Shown piece after piece: positions 19,231-28,221 of a stretch of 64,000 nt of DNA (position 1 is its first letter; each line of letters begins with the position of its first letter). The notes beneath the pieces were generated by a model. The model saw only the letters and a program-made list of their open reading frames with translations, searched no databases and was not told the DNA's origin. Origin of the DNA: Alkalicoccobacillus plakortidis (GTDB taxonomy: Bacteria; Bacillota; Bacilli; Bacillales; Bacillaceae_D); the NCBI RefSeq assembly GCF_023703085.1, contig NZ_JAMQJY010000001.1, positions 2,294,001 to 2,358,000 on the forward strand, read 5' to 3'. The translations under genes and the position numbers were made by a program.

Positions 19231-20037
19231 ATGAAACGTACACATTCAATTACACTTGCACTTGGTCTGACAGCTATAATCGCTTTATCAGCTTGCGGAA
19301 ATGGAGATTCATCTACTGAAGGTGGATCAGAAGATAAGGTTTTGAAGGTTGGGGCAACAGGACAAAGCTATCCATTTGCTTATAAAGAGGGAGATACGTT
19401 ACAAGGATTTGATGTAGAGGTCATTGAGCATGTTGCCGATAAGATCGGCTATGATGTCGATTGGACACTTATGGAATTTAGTGGAGTTATGGGGCAACTA
19501 CAAGCAGGAAAACTTGATACAGTGGCCAACCAAGTTGCCGTTACTGAAGAAAGAAAAGAACTCTATGACTTCTCAGACACATATTCCTATGCTTGGACTC
19601 AAATTGTTGTTGCAGAAGATAACAACGAAATAAAAGGTCTAGATGATCTGGCGGGTAAAGAAGTCGCTGCTGTTCTTGGTTCAAACCATGCCAAAAATCT
19701 AGAAAGTAAAGATCCAGATGGCGAGATTAATATTCGCACATATGAAACCCAAGAAGGTACATTAAATGACGTTGCCTTAGGCCGTGTTGATGCGTACGTA
19801 AATGGACGCAGTGTACTACTTGCACAATTGGAATTAAATGACCTTCCACTTAAGCTTGTAGGTGATCCTATTGTGTATGAAGAGGTTGGTTTCCCATTCT
19901 CCAAAGATGACACAGAGCTTAGAGAAGAAGTAAACCAAGCGTTAGATGAACTACGCGAAGACGGAACACTTACTGAGCTATCAGAGAAATATTTTAAAGA
20001 TGATGTATCAGTTCCAATTAATGAAGAACAAGAGTAA
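19231..20037 (+). CDS. yxeM: Amino-acid ABC importer binding lipoprotein (YxeM-like)
   Basis: A 268-residue family 3 solute-binding protein with lipobox ending LSAC (Cys22) and a Ser/Glu linker. The domain runs from LKVGATGQSYPFAY through FDVEVIEHVADKIGYDVDWT to LREDGTLTELSEKYF, as in cystine and S-compound binding proteins (TcyJ/YtmK/YxeM). It should capture S-(2-succino)cysteine or a related thioether outside the cell. AGGAGG precedes the ATG; the permease gene starts 15 bases after its stop. Confidence 0.88.
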   Translation: MKRTHSITLALGLTAIIALSACGNGDSSTEGGSEDKVLKVGATGQSYPFAYKEGDTLQGFDVEVIEHVADKIGYDVDWTLMEFSGVMGQLQAGKLDTVANQVAVTEERKELYDFSDTYSYAWTQIVVAEDNNEIKGLDDLAGKEVAAVLGSNHAKNLESKDPDGEINIRTYETQEGTLNDVALGRVDAYVNGRSVLLAQLELNDLPLKLVGDPIVYEEVGFPFSKDDTELREEVNQALDELREDGTLTELSEKYFKDDVSVPINEEQE

Positions 20038-20052
20038 TTTGGGGTGAGTGTT

Positions 20053-20724
20053 ATGAATTTTGATTTTGATTATATGATTAGTGTCTTCCCTGTTCTATTA
20101 AAGGCTCTTCCGCTCACCCTACTTATGGCTGTGGTTTCAATGATTCTTGCGGTCATTATGGGTGGCGTTCTCGCCCTTATAACAAAAGGGAAGATTCCAG
20201 TACTTTATCAGCTGGCTTCCATTTACATCTCATTTTTTAGAGCAGTGCCTACCATTGTCCAATTGTTTTTAATCTATTTTGGACTACCACAGCTATTTCC
20301 GGTGTTTAGTTCGTTAGACGCACTATCCGCTGCCATTATTGGACTCAGTTTGAAGAACTCATCGTATCTTGCTGAAATTTTCCGTGCTGCTCTTTACTCA
20401 GTAGATGAAGGCCAGATAGAAGCTTGTATGACTGTCGGTATGACAAAAACCCAAGCCTATATCCACATTATTATTCCACAAGCGATTAGAAATGCTATTC
20501 CTGCTACCGGGAACACATTTATTGGTCTGCTTAAAGAAACAGCTCTTGCATTCACCATTGGTGTTACGGAAATGCTTGCTTCAGGAAAAATGGCTGCCGC
20601 TTCAACATTACGTTTCTTTGAAGCCTATATGGCGGTTGCTCTTATTTACTGGGTTCTGGTAATTGGATACAGTGCTGTTCAGAGTTGGTTTGAACGCATT
20701 ATCAACAAACCATATGTGCGTTAG
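20053..20724 (+). CDS. yxeN: Amino-acid ABC importer permease (YxeN-like)
   Basis: A ~223-residue HisM-type permease with about five helices and the coupling loop QIEACMTVGMTKTQAYIHIIIPQAI. Such permeases usually act as homodimers when only one permease gene is present, as here. ATG 20053 has GGGGTG at good spacing; an in-frame GTG at 20044 is less likely. It lies between the binding protein and ATPase genes. Confidence 0.9.
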   Translation: MNFDFDYMISVFPVLLKALPLTLLMAVVSMILAVIMGGVLALITKGKIPVLYQLASIYISFFRAVPTIVQLFLIYFGLPQLFPVFSSLDALSAAIIGLSLKNSSYLAEIFRAALYSVDEGQIEACMTVGMTKTQAYIHIIIPQAIRNAIPATGNTFIGLLKETALAFTIGVTEMLASGKMAAASTLRFFEAYMAVALIYWVLVIGYSAVQSWFERIINKPYVR

Positions 20725-20735
20725 GAGGGAACTCA

Positions 20736-21491
20736 TTGATTGACATTAAGAACTTAAAAAAGCGATTTGGTGATCAAATTGTACTAGATGGAATTGACTT
20801 AACCGTTGGCAATGGTGAGGTTGTGGCTGTTATTGGTCCTTCTGGATCTGGGAAGTCTACACTACTTCGTTGTCTAAACCTTCTCGAAGAACCCGAAGAA
20901 GGTATGATACAAGTCGGTGATATAAAAATTAATGCCACAAGCTATACAAAAAAAGAAACATATGAATTACGTAAACAATCAGCAATGGTTTTTCAAAACT
21001 ATAACTTATTTAAGAATAAAACCGTTTTAGAGAACATTGCTGCCTCCTTACGAATTACTAAGAAAATGAGCAAAACTGAGGCGCATCAAATCGCGTTTGG
21101 TCTACTTGAACAAGTTGGTTTAACTGAAAAAGCTTCCGCTTATCCAGTTACACTTTCTGGTGGACAGCAACAACGTGTAGGCATTGCCAGAGCATTAGCC
21201 GTGAATCCTACAGCCTTGCTGCTTGATGAGCCAACCTCAGCACTCGATCCAGAGCTTGTTTCAGAGGTTCTTCAGGTTATCAGGTCGATTGCAAAAAAAG
21301 ACACAACAATGATGATTGTTACACATGAACTAGCCTTCGCCCGCGAAGTTGCCGACCGTGTTATTTTTATGGCAGACGGACATATTATTGAGCAAGGCCG
21401 TGCACGTGATTTATTTGACCACCCTAAGCATGAACGAACAAAACGTTTTATTAAACAAATTAACCAATCAGATGAACCCGTAACGATTTAA
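20736..21491 (+). CDS. yxeO: Amino-acid ABC importer ATPase (YxeO-like)
   Basis: A 251-residue ABC ATPase with Walker A GPSGSGKST, Q-loop MVFQNYNLFKNKT, signature LSGGQQQRV, Walker B ALLLDEPTSALD and the switch His in IVTHE. It is a polar amino acid (GlnQ/TcyN) type. Translation starts at TTG 20736 with AGGAGG seven bases upstream, eleven bases after the permease stop. A terminator follows. Confidence 0.93.
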   Translation: MIDIKNLKKRFGDQIVLDGIDLTVGNGEVVAVIGPSGSGKSTLLRCLNLLEEPEEGMIQVGDIKINATSYTKKETYELRKQSAMVFQNYNLFKNKTVLENIAASLRITKKMSKTEAHQIAFGLLEQVGLTEKASAYPVTLSGGQQQRVGIARALAVNPTALLLDEPTSALDPELVSEVLQVIRSIAKKDTTMMIVTHELAFAREVADRVIFMADGHIIEQGRARDLFDHPKHERTKRFIKQINQSDEPVTI

Positions 21492-21501
21492 TTTTTGTAA
21501 G

Positions 21502-21530
21502 AGACCGGTAGAAGCAATACCGGTCTTTTT
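21502..21530 (+). terminator. Terminator between yxeO and yxeQ
   Basis: A perfect 9-bp stem AGACCGGTA/TACCGGTCT with a 7-nt loop and five T. It stands where yxeP lies in the B. subtilis operon, so yxeQ is reached only by read-through or an own promoter. Confidence 0.85.
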
Positions 21531-21550
21531 CTTTATAGGAGTGAATGGTG

Positions 21551-22895
21551 ATGACAAATATAACTTCTACTCTAGCTGAGTTAGTTGTTCATTCAAAACC
21601 AGATAGTGAAGCACTTAAGTCTGCTCAAAAAGGATTAATTGATTATTTCGCCTCTAGTTTAACAGCTAAAGATTCAGGCACAGGAAAACATCTCAAAGAA
21701 TGGTTTAAAGAAGAAGGTGGCCATAAGCAAGTTCCATTAATTGGCCAGCACACTTCAGCTTCGGCAAAGCAGGCAGCATTATTTAACGGATATCTTGGTC
21801 ATGCACTAGATCTTGATGATGTGCATACAGAGGTTCGTGGTCATCCTAGTACAGTCATCATCCAAGCGCTACTTTCAGCCGGCGCTTCTGGTGAATTTTC
21901 AGGCAAACGATTTTTAGAGGCTTATACAATCGGTGTAGAAGTTATGGCGCGAATGGGGCTCGCTATCGGGAATGAACATTATACAAAAGGCTTGGCACAA
22001 TACTGCTACACTAGGCGGAATTGCTGCTGCATGTGCCTGTGCGTATTTAAAAGAATTCACTGTAAAACAAACGGAGCGAGTTATTGGGCTCGCTGCAACA
22101 CAGGCCTCGGGCATGCGCAATCAGTTTGGAACAGAGACAAAACCTCTACACGCAGGATTAGCAGCCGAGCAAGCCTACTCATCGGTTCGTTTCATTGAAT
22201 TTGGCTTATCTAGTTCAAGGGAGTCGCTAGATGGGGAAAACGGGTTTCTTAATTTATATGGAGCTGATGAGCATCAGGCAGATTTATTAACCTCAGACTG
22301 GGGTCATAGCTGGAGGATCACCTCTCCTGGACTTTGGTTTAAAGTCTACCCATTCTGCTCAGCTGCTTTCCATGCTGCCGATGCAACATTTGAATTACTT
22401 ACACAATCTAATGTTCAAGTAGAAAACATTCAGCGAATTGAAGTCATTTTCCCTCCAGGTGGTGATGCCGCTTTGGTAAATAAGTGTCCAAAAAACACTG
22501 ATGAAGGACGTTTTAGTGTGGAGTATGTCGTAGCTCTTATCCTAATTAAAAAATCAGTATCATTAGATGATTTTAATCAAGGAACAATTGGGGCAGACAT
22601 ACGTGCGTTAATGGATAAAATAAATCGAAGGCACGATCCAGATATTACTGCTTCCCGTCGATCTGCTCCAAAAGGAAGATTCACGATTGTCCGTCTCTTT
22701 CAGGAAGATGGTGAAGTTCTCGAGGCTAGAGTTGACGCACCAACTGGATCTCCACAAAAACCACTTAAGCTCAGTCAGCTTGAACAAAAACTGAGAGACT
22801 CATGTGATGAAACTCAGTTTGAAAACATTAAAAAAGCAGTTAACGAGTTATCATCAGTTGAACAGTTAACTAACCTATTGAAAGCTCTTTACTGA
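21551..22895 (+). CDS. yxeQ: MmgE/PrpD family protein (YxeQ-like), frameshifted
   Basis: About 447 residues of the MmgE/PrpD fold: N-terminal helical domain with GLIDYFASSLTAKDSGTGKH, the conserved GYLGHALDLDDVH and RGHPST, the block GWHNTATLGGIAAACAC, TKPLHAGLAAEQA, and a C-terminal lid domain with FSVEYVVALIL. Members are 2-methylcitrate dehydratase, cis-aconitate decarboxylase and iminodisuccinate epimerase. The frame breaks at GCTTGG 21990-21995; dropping one base gives KGWHNTATLG. ATG 21551 has GGAGTG eight bases upstream. The role of YxeQ in 2-succinocysteine use is not settled; handling a succinyl-type intermediate or stereoisomer fits the fold but is inference. Confidence 0.82.
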
Positions 22896-23002
22896 CATAC
22901 CACTGATACACCTCTTCGATATCCAAGTATTAACTTGTTTATCATGATTTCCTCTGCTACCATGGAATAATGTTTTGAAGAGGAAAAGAGGACGTATACA
23001 TC

Positions 23003-24373
23003 ATGTCAAATGCAACTGAACAATGGTCATCAAAGCTTGGATTTATCTATGCAACCGCGGGTAGTGCAATTGGACTCGGTGCAATTTGGAAATTTCCGTA
23101 CATCGTTGGTCAAAGCGGAGGCGGTGCATTTTTTATTGTTTTTCTATTATTAACGCTTTTCTTAGGCGTCCCACTTCTTATTGGTGAATATATTCTAGGA
23201 CGGCACACTGGTAAAGATGCCATCCTTACTTACAAAACATTAGCTCCCCGTTCCGCCTTTCAAATGACAGGTTGGCTAGGGGTGATCTGCTGTTTTCTCA
23301 TTCTCTCCTTTTATAGTGTAATAGGTGGTTGGTCCCTCTTGTATTTGGGCTCAGCCCTTTCTGGACAGCTTTCAGAGTTATCACTAGGGGAATCCCAGAA
23401 TTATTTTGGTAATCTTATTGCAAGTCCTGCGCTTTCGCTTGGGGCACAGCTTTTGTTTCTTATGCTAACCGCGTTAGTTGTCGCAAAAGGTGTGCAAAAA
23501 GGAATAGAACGAGTGAGCAAATGGATGATTCCTGCTTTGCTTGTGTTATTGCTCATTCTTGCCATCTATTCACTTACCCTTGATGGAGCGGCTCAAGGTA
23601 TTCAATATCTACTTGCCCCAAATTTCTCAGCAGTAGATGGCGAAACGATTCTATTTGCGTTAGGGCAAGCTTTTTTTGCATTATCTGTTGGTGTCTCCGT
23701 TATGGTTACCTTCAGTTCCTATGCCTCAAAACAACAAAACCTGCCTGCATCGGCTATGACCTTAGCCTTAATGAATATCTTTGTAGCTCTACTTGCTGGT
23801 CTGGTTATCTTCCCAGGAGTCTTTACATTTGGGTTCCAACCAGATGAAGGTCCTGAATTAATTTTTGCTGTTTTGCCAGCTATCTTTGAACAGATGGCCT
23901 TTGGACAGTTGTTGCTTATTGCTTTTTTCGTCTTATTTATGTTTGCTGCACTAAGTACTGCGTTCTCTTTACTAGAAATTATCGTGGCTGCTTTTGTCCG
24001 TGGAGATCAAGATAAACGAAAACGCGCAAGTTGGTTCTTCGCTCTTCTTATTTTTATTGTTGGCGTTCCGTCTACTCTTTCCTACGGTTTATTAGCTGAC
24101 TTAGAGTTTGGCGGAAGATCGTTTTTTGACACGATTGATTATTTAACAAGTAATATCTTAATGCCGCTTGGCGCTTTATTAATCTGTCTTTTTATACCAA
24201 GAAAGATAAGCAAAGAAACGTTATGGAATGAATTTTCTTCAGGTTCCAATACAGGAAAACGACTGTTTGCCCTGTGGTATTCATTAGTAAAATACGTTGC
24301 TCCGATTGCCATTTGTATTGTGTTTATTGATCAACTATTTGGCTTAAATTTGATCACGATTTTATTTGGATAA
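23003..24373 (+). CDS. Sodium-dependent transporter, SNF/NSS family
   Basis: A 456-residue neurotransmitter:sodium symporter homologue with 11-12 helices. The N-terminal WSSKLGFIYATAGSAIGLGAIWKFPY carries the Na1/Na2 and substrate-binding backbone of helix 1, and GGGAFFIVFLLLTLFLGVPLL is helix 2. Bacterial members take up amino acids with Na+, which suits an alkaliphile-like host; the substrate is not predictable (YocR/YhdH group). It is a single gene between the yxe operon and an inverted-repeat element. Confidence 0.9.
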   Translation: MSNATEQWSSKLGFIYATAGSAIGLGAIWKFPYIVGQSGGGAFFIVFLLLTLFLGVPLLIGEYILGRHTGKDAILTYKTLAPRSAFQMTGWLGVICCFLILSFYSVIGGWSLLYLGSALSGQLSELSLGESQNYFGNLIASPALSLGAQLLFLMLTALVVAKGVQKGIERVSKWMIPALLVLLLILAIYSLTLDGAAQGIQYLLAPNFSAVDGETILFALGQAFFALSVGVSVMVTFSSYASKQQNLPASAMTLALMNIFVALLAGLVIFPGVFTFGFQPDEGPELIFAVLPAIFEQMAFGQLLLIAFFVLFMFAALSTAFSLLEIIVAAFVRGDQDKRKRASWFFALLIFIVGVPSTLSYGLLADLEFGGRSFFDTIDYLTSNILMPLGALLICLFIPRKISKETLWNEFSSGSNTGKRLFALWYSLVKYVAPIAICIVFIDQLFGLNLITILFG

Positions 24374-24384
24374 AAGTGAATGAG

Positions 24385-24470
24385 TGGGGCTGTCTTGACT
24401 CTATACATTGTTGATTTTGAGGTTTAGCAAGAATGAATTGCGCGAAACCATAATGTAAGAGACAGTCCCA
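24385..24470. repeat. 86-bp element bounded by inverted repeats
   Basis: TGGGGCTGTCT (24385-24395) and AGACAGTCCCA (24460-24470) are inverted copies with one G-T mismatch. Such GGGCTGTCT-type ends resemble those of several transposon families, and the interior holds no gene. It could be a MITE or an insertion-sequence scar; a large hairpin acting as a transcription end is the alternative. Confidence 0.45.
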
Positions 24471-24563
24471 TTTATCAGTAAAATTAAAGAGTTACTGAAT
24501 GGACAAGTGATTATATCGCTCCATTTCTCCTGCAACCCCTCCACTCCCTCCTCACCGTACTAT

Positions 24564-24600
24564 CAAAAAAAGCAATGAACCCTTTCAGGCTCACTGCTTT
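24564..24600 (-). terminator. Terminator after the YxeA-like gene
   Basis: On the minus strand AAAGCAGTGAGCC pairs with GGGTTCATTGCTTT (two G-T pairs) followed by seven T. Confidence 0.8.
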
Positions 24601-24616
24601 ATCATCACGCACGTTA

Positions 24617-24958
24617 TCATTGATTATCTAATTCCGTTTTTATATCAGCTGGAACATCTGACTCACTCACTTCTTCGTAGGTTACTGCATGATCATCTCT
24701 CATTTTCACCTTTAGATAAGCACCGATACGGAGTTTTTTCATGCCCATAAATTCAATCGTTCCACTTTCCCCATTCTCTGTAATGCCAAGTGTTTCATAG
24801 TTACGGTGATTAGCCTGTTCTGGCCCCTCCTCAATAGCAACTCCTTCATCTACAATTTTCACGTAGTAGTCATCTTCTTGAAGGCTATTAAATATCATAT
24901 AACCAGCTACGGCTGCTACGATTAAACAAATGACTGTGATTCCTACTTTTTTCATCAT
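24617..24958 (-). CDS. yxeA: YxeA family (DUF1093) exported protein
   Basis: A 113-residue protein with one N-terminal membrane segment or signal (VGITVICLIVAAVAGYMIF) and a small beta domain with DDYYVKI, NYETLGITENGESGTIEFMG, LRIGAYLKVKM and the ending TYEEVSESDVP. This matches DUF1093 (YxeA), predicted extracytoplasmic and of unknown function, often induced by lantibiotic or cell-envelope stress. The ATG at 24958 follows GGTGAGGTG; a second ATG comes right after it. It is monocistronic with its own terminator. Confidence 0.78.
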   Translation of the reverse strand: MMKKVGITVICLIVAAVAGYMIFNSLQEDDYYVKIVDEGVAIEEGPEQANHRNYETLGITENGESGTIEFMGMKKLRIGAYLKVKMRDDHAVTYEEVSESDVPADIKTELDNQ

Positions 24959-25050
24959 TTCGCACCTCACCTCTACCTAGAATTCTACTAGTAAAAAGGA
25001 ATAGGTCCTATTCAATTCTATTACACGAACCTTACATTTTTGTTAGGTAC

Positions 25051-25981
25051 CTAGAACAGCATTTGACTAAGATAGATAAAAAATGTCACTGTGAAGCAGC
25101 TGGCAATTGTAGAGACCAACACTGCTTGGGCGGCATAGTCAGGATAGTTGTCATACTCTAAAGCAAACAACGCGCTATTTCTCGACATTGGAAATGAACT
25201 TGCGATTAGAAGTCCTTGGGCAACGGTACCATCTAGTCCCATCACCCATATGATACCCAAACCAATCAAGGGTGCTGCGATCAAGCGTGCAAAAATCGAG
25301 ACAAAAAATAAAAAGGAAAACTGTTTTAACGTAGGATACGCGATTTGTGCCCCTAACACGACAAGAGCTAAAGCAATAAAGCCATTAGAAACCTGCTGCA
25401 TCGGTGTTTGAATAAATGTTGGCAGCTCCCACGGCATTTGATAAAAAAGGAGTCCTAGCACAAGCGCATAAATAATTGGTGTTTTAAAAAGCTCAGAGAG
25501 ATTACGCCAAAATCCTGTAGATCTCGTTGAAGCGGAAATGATCACACCGTATGTATACGTTATTAAATTTTGAAACATTAATACAATCACTTGAACCGAA
25601 ATACCGAGTGGATTGCCAGCAAACACAAGCTGACTAACAGGCAATCCAAAGTTACCAGAATTCATTAAGACAATACTATTTTGAAAGGTTGGGGCAAGCT
25701 TCGGGTCCACCTTAAATAGCTTAACCATGCCCCAAGCTCAAACTGGCTAAGATCACAAATTGAATCATTAAAAAGCCACCGATTTCAACCAACAATGACG
25801 CATCCAAGTTACTATTTGAAATATTAACAAACACAACAACTGGAAGAAAAAAATAGGTTAATAGTTTTGAAAAGGATGATAAATGAAATGAGAATTTTCG
25901 ATGTAGCAATGCACCCGCTACCAATAACACAAAGATAGGCAGCATGACCTGAAAGATAATCTCAACTAAAAATGTCCACAT
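25051..25981 (-). CDS. AEC family transporter (auxin efflux carrier type), frameshifted
   Basis: About 309 residues and ten helices in two repeats, typical of the AEC family (malate/malonate permeases and auxin carrier homologues). Marks include PIFVLLVAGALLHRKF, FFLPVVVFVNI, LMNSGNFGLPVSQL and the second-half SSFPMSRNSALFALEY. The frame breaks at CCAAGC 25732-25737; dropping one base joins ILASLSWGMVKLFKVDPKL without gap. It starts at ATG 25981, 24 bases after the HIBYL-CoA hydrolase stop region on the same strand, so cotranscription is likely. It is the first of two AEC genes in the window. Confidence 0.83.
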
Positions 25982-26005
25982 ACACCGCTGATCCCTCTTT
26001 TATAA

Positions 26006-27049
26006 CTAATTTTCGATAAATGACCTGACGTATTCAGTAGGTACTTCATCTACATCTTGGAACTCAAATGTTGGATGTGCACCTTTATCAATTAACAAAC
26101 AGCGTACTCCTTCATAAAAATCCGGACACTCCATAAATCGTGCCGCAACCTGTTTATCAAATTCAAGTGCTTCCGAAAATGATGTAAAGGTCTCACTGTG
26201 CAATAAATGCGCAAAGGTTACAAGCAATGAAACAGGTGACCTCTCACTCAGAGTTTGGTAGAGATCTTGTGCCTGCTGGAATCGATCCCCTCTTAATGAT
26301 TTTAGAATCTCCGTTAACGATTGATGTGAAAAATGTTTCTCTATAAAGAACGAGGATTCAGCTAGCTCACTTCGAGCAGGAGCCTCACTATATAAAGCAA
26401 GAGATGCAAGCACTTGTTGTTCGACGTTATTTTCTTTGGACCAATCCCTTTTCAGCACGTCATCTCGTAGTCTTTTTACAGATGAACTTGGTACGTAAAA
26501 GTCAGCTGCTCCAATATAAATAGCATCTTCAGCTTTAATTACTTTTCCAGTTAGTCCAAGATACATACCTATATGCCCTGGCGACTGATTTAGAAAATAA
26601 CCCGCTCCAATATCCGGGAAAAAACTAATCGCCGTCTCTGGCATGGCCCACTTAGTTGCCTCAGTTACAACTCGATATGTGGCACCATAGGAGAGTCCCA
26701 CTCCTCCTCCCATAACAATTCCATCCATTAAAGCAATGATTGGTTTAGAATACTCAGAAATGAGGCGATCCATATCATACTCAGTGTTTAGGAATGCTTT
26801 AGACTTTGCCATTCCTTCATTTGATGAGCCATTATGATAAATTTCCTTAATATCTCCGCCAGCACAAAAGGCCTTCTCTCCTGAACCTTCTATTATAATG
26901 ACACGCACAGAGCGGTCATTCTTCCATTGTTGTAGGGTTTCATATATTACCTGAACCATACCAGACGAAAGAGAGTGTAGTGCCTTTTCTCTAGTAAGCG
27001 TGATGATTCCTACTCCTGTTTCCGTTACAACTATTTGAACGTCTGCCAT
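26006..27049 (-). CDS. 3-hydroxyisobutyryl-CoA hydrolase-like protein (crotonase fold)
   Basis: A 347-residue crotonase-fold enzyme. The first oxyanion-hole motif is EKAFCAGGDIKEIY and the second MDGIVMGGGVGLS. The catalytic block PETAISFFPDIGAGYFL has the Glu and Asp that mark HIBYL-CoA hydrolases rather than hydratases, and the C-terminal extension (~100 residues) also fits. It would release 3-hydroxyisobutyrate in valine breakdown. AGAGGGG precedes the ATG. Other valine-pathway genes are not in the window. Confidence 0.85.
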   Translation of the reverse strand: MADVQIVVTETGVGIITLTREKALHSLSSGMVQVIYETLQQWKNDRSVRVIIIEGSGEKAFCAGGDIKEIYHNGSSNEGMAKSKAFLNTEYDMDRLISEYSKPIIALMDGIVMGGGVGLSYGATYRVVTEATKWAMPETAISFFPDIGAGYFLNQSPGHIGMYLGLTGKVIKAEDAIYIGAADFYVPSSSVKRLRDDVLKRDWSKENNVEQQVLASLALYSEAPARSELAESSFFIEKHFSHQSLTEILKSLRGDRFQQAQDLYQTLSERSPVSLLVTFAHLLHSETFTSFSEALEFDKQVAARFMECPDFYEGVRCLLIDKGAHPTFEFQDVDEVPTEYVRSFIEN

Positions 27050-27145
27050 GCTTTTGCCCCTCTTTCTTATACTACTCTACTAATTGACCTTAGCAGATCA
27101 TTAGGAACAACCGCAAGCGCTTAACATAAGAACAAACAGAAAGTC

Positions 27146-27167
27146 CTGTCACGATTTACCATGACAG
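27146..27167 (-). terminator. Probable terminator after the PadR-HAAS operon
   Basis: CTGTCACG (27146-27153) pairs with CATGACAG (27160-27167) with one G-T pair; a short T-stretch follows on the minus strand. Weak but well placed. Confidence 0.5.
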
Positions 27168-27175
27168 AACGTTGA

Positions 27176-27802
27176 TTAAGCTGTTCGTTTATAAACAAAG
27201 AAATAAATGGACAACGGCCACCATAATACGGCGAAGATTGGATAGACAGCCCAAATGACGTCTGGAGTGGTTAATGTATTAACATTCCAAAAGAAAATTG
27301 CTACTAACAACGTACCAAACATGGAAAAAAGCATAGGACGTTTTGCAAATGTCACAGATAACGGCCACCATAAAATGACAAAGGCCGGGAAGATCAACCA
27401 TGGGAATCCTGGTTCAAAATAAAGATTAAGCCCAACATAATAAACGACAAATACAATGCTTGCGATTACAGCAAAGTTTGGTGAAGCAGCACGTTTGCCT
27501 GCAAACATGATAAGCGGCCAATATAAAAGCGGAAGCCACGCATACAGAATCCACAAATAGTCAGGCGTCTGTATAAGATTAATCGTTAACAAAACAAGAA
27601 TAAGCAGGATTGACGCAATCAATGAGTACCACTTATGTCCATCCTGAAACTTGAACAATGCATTGAGTGGCCAAAAAAGCAAAAATAAGGCCGGGTAGAT
27701 CGCCCAAATCTCAGAAGGTGTAGTAAGCCAATTCACTACAAAAAGGAATAGGATGGTGAAAAGAGAAGCAATAATGGAAAAAGGTACATACCCCCTCTGC
27801 AT
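27176..27802 (-). CDS. Membrane protein made of four ~50-residue repeats
   Basis: A 208-residue membrane protein built from four tandem copies of a two-helix unit with a period near 50 residues. Each ends with the pattern TP-x-x-x-W-x-x-Y-P followed by L-x-WPL (around residues 28-46, 79-97, 130-148 and 179-197). The same unit ends the preceding HAAS protein. It looks like the 2TM domain expanded by duplication. The gene is coupled to the HAAS gene by TAATG. Function is unknown; PadR-HAAS operons often control envelope or transport functions, so a sensor or small-molecule channel is possible. Confidence 0.75.
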   Translation of the reverse strand: MQRGYVPFSIIASLFTILFLFVVNWLTTPSEIWAIYPALFLLFWPLNALFKFQDGHKWYSLIASILLILVLLTINLIQTPDYLWILYAWLPLLYWPLIMFAGKRAASPNFAVIASIVFVVYYVGLNLYFEPGFPWLIFPAFVILWWPLSVTFAKRPMLFSMFGTLLVAIFFWNVNTLTTPDVIWAVYPIFAVLWWPLSIYFFVYKRTA

Positions 27803-28221
27803 TATTTCCCTCCTCCTTGCCTACGCCAGTAGTAATACATCGACAATGGCCACCAAAGGATCGCAAATGTTGGATACACAAACCAAATCGTATTAGGGGA
27901 ATACTCCACATTCATAAACCACATCAGGGAAATAAACAGTACACTGCCCCACACAGAAAACCACAGGTTTAAGCGCGTATGTTTCTTTTTCACAGGACTC
28001 ATTTGTTCTGATGGCTGCTGTAACTCGGCTTTAATCTCATCAATATCACCAAAATCAACAATTGTTTTATTTATGGCATCTTCTTCTGTTTTCCCTTGGA
28101 CCATCAGATCTTGTGCTTTCTCCTGCAAGTTCAGAACAATTTCTTCTTTCACTTGAATGACTTCTTCTGTCTCAGGCAGATCGTGAAACAAACGCTCTAC
28201 ATGGTTTCGTATCTTCTTCAT
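27802..28221 (-). CDS. HAAS domain protein with C-terminal 2TM unit
   Basis: A 139-residue protein. Residues 1-75 form a HAAS-type helical domain (MKKIRNHVERLFHDLPET, VIQVKEEIVLNLQEKAQDLM, TIVDFGDIDEIKAEL) known to accompany PadR regulators as a partner or anti-regulator. Residues ~90-139 are one two-helix unit with SPNTIWFVYPTFAILWWPL, the same unit that occurs four times in the next gene. Its ATG overlaps the padR stop as ATGA and its stop overlaps the next start as TAATG, so all three are coupled. Confidence 0.82.
   Translation of the reverse strand: MKKIRNHVERLFHDLPETEEVIQVKEEIVLNLQEKAQDLMVQGKTEEDAINKTIVDFGDIDEIKAELQQPSEQMSPVKKKHTRLNLWFSVWGSVLFISLMWFMNVEYSPNTIWFVYPTFAILWWPLSMYYYWRRQGGGK

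Noticed and set aside
27111..27126. cre site upstream of the HIBYL-CoA hydrolase gene
   Set aside because: The sequence around AAGCGCTT has four mismatches to the cre consensus, so only the central palindrome fits.
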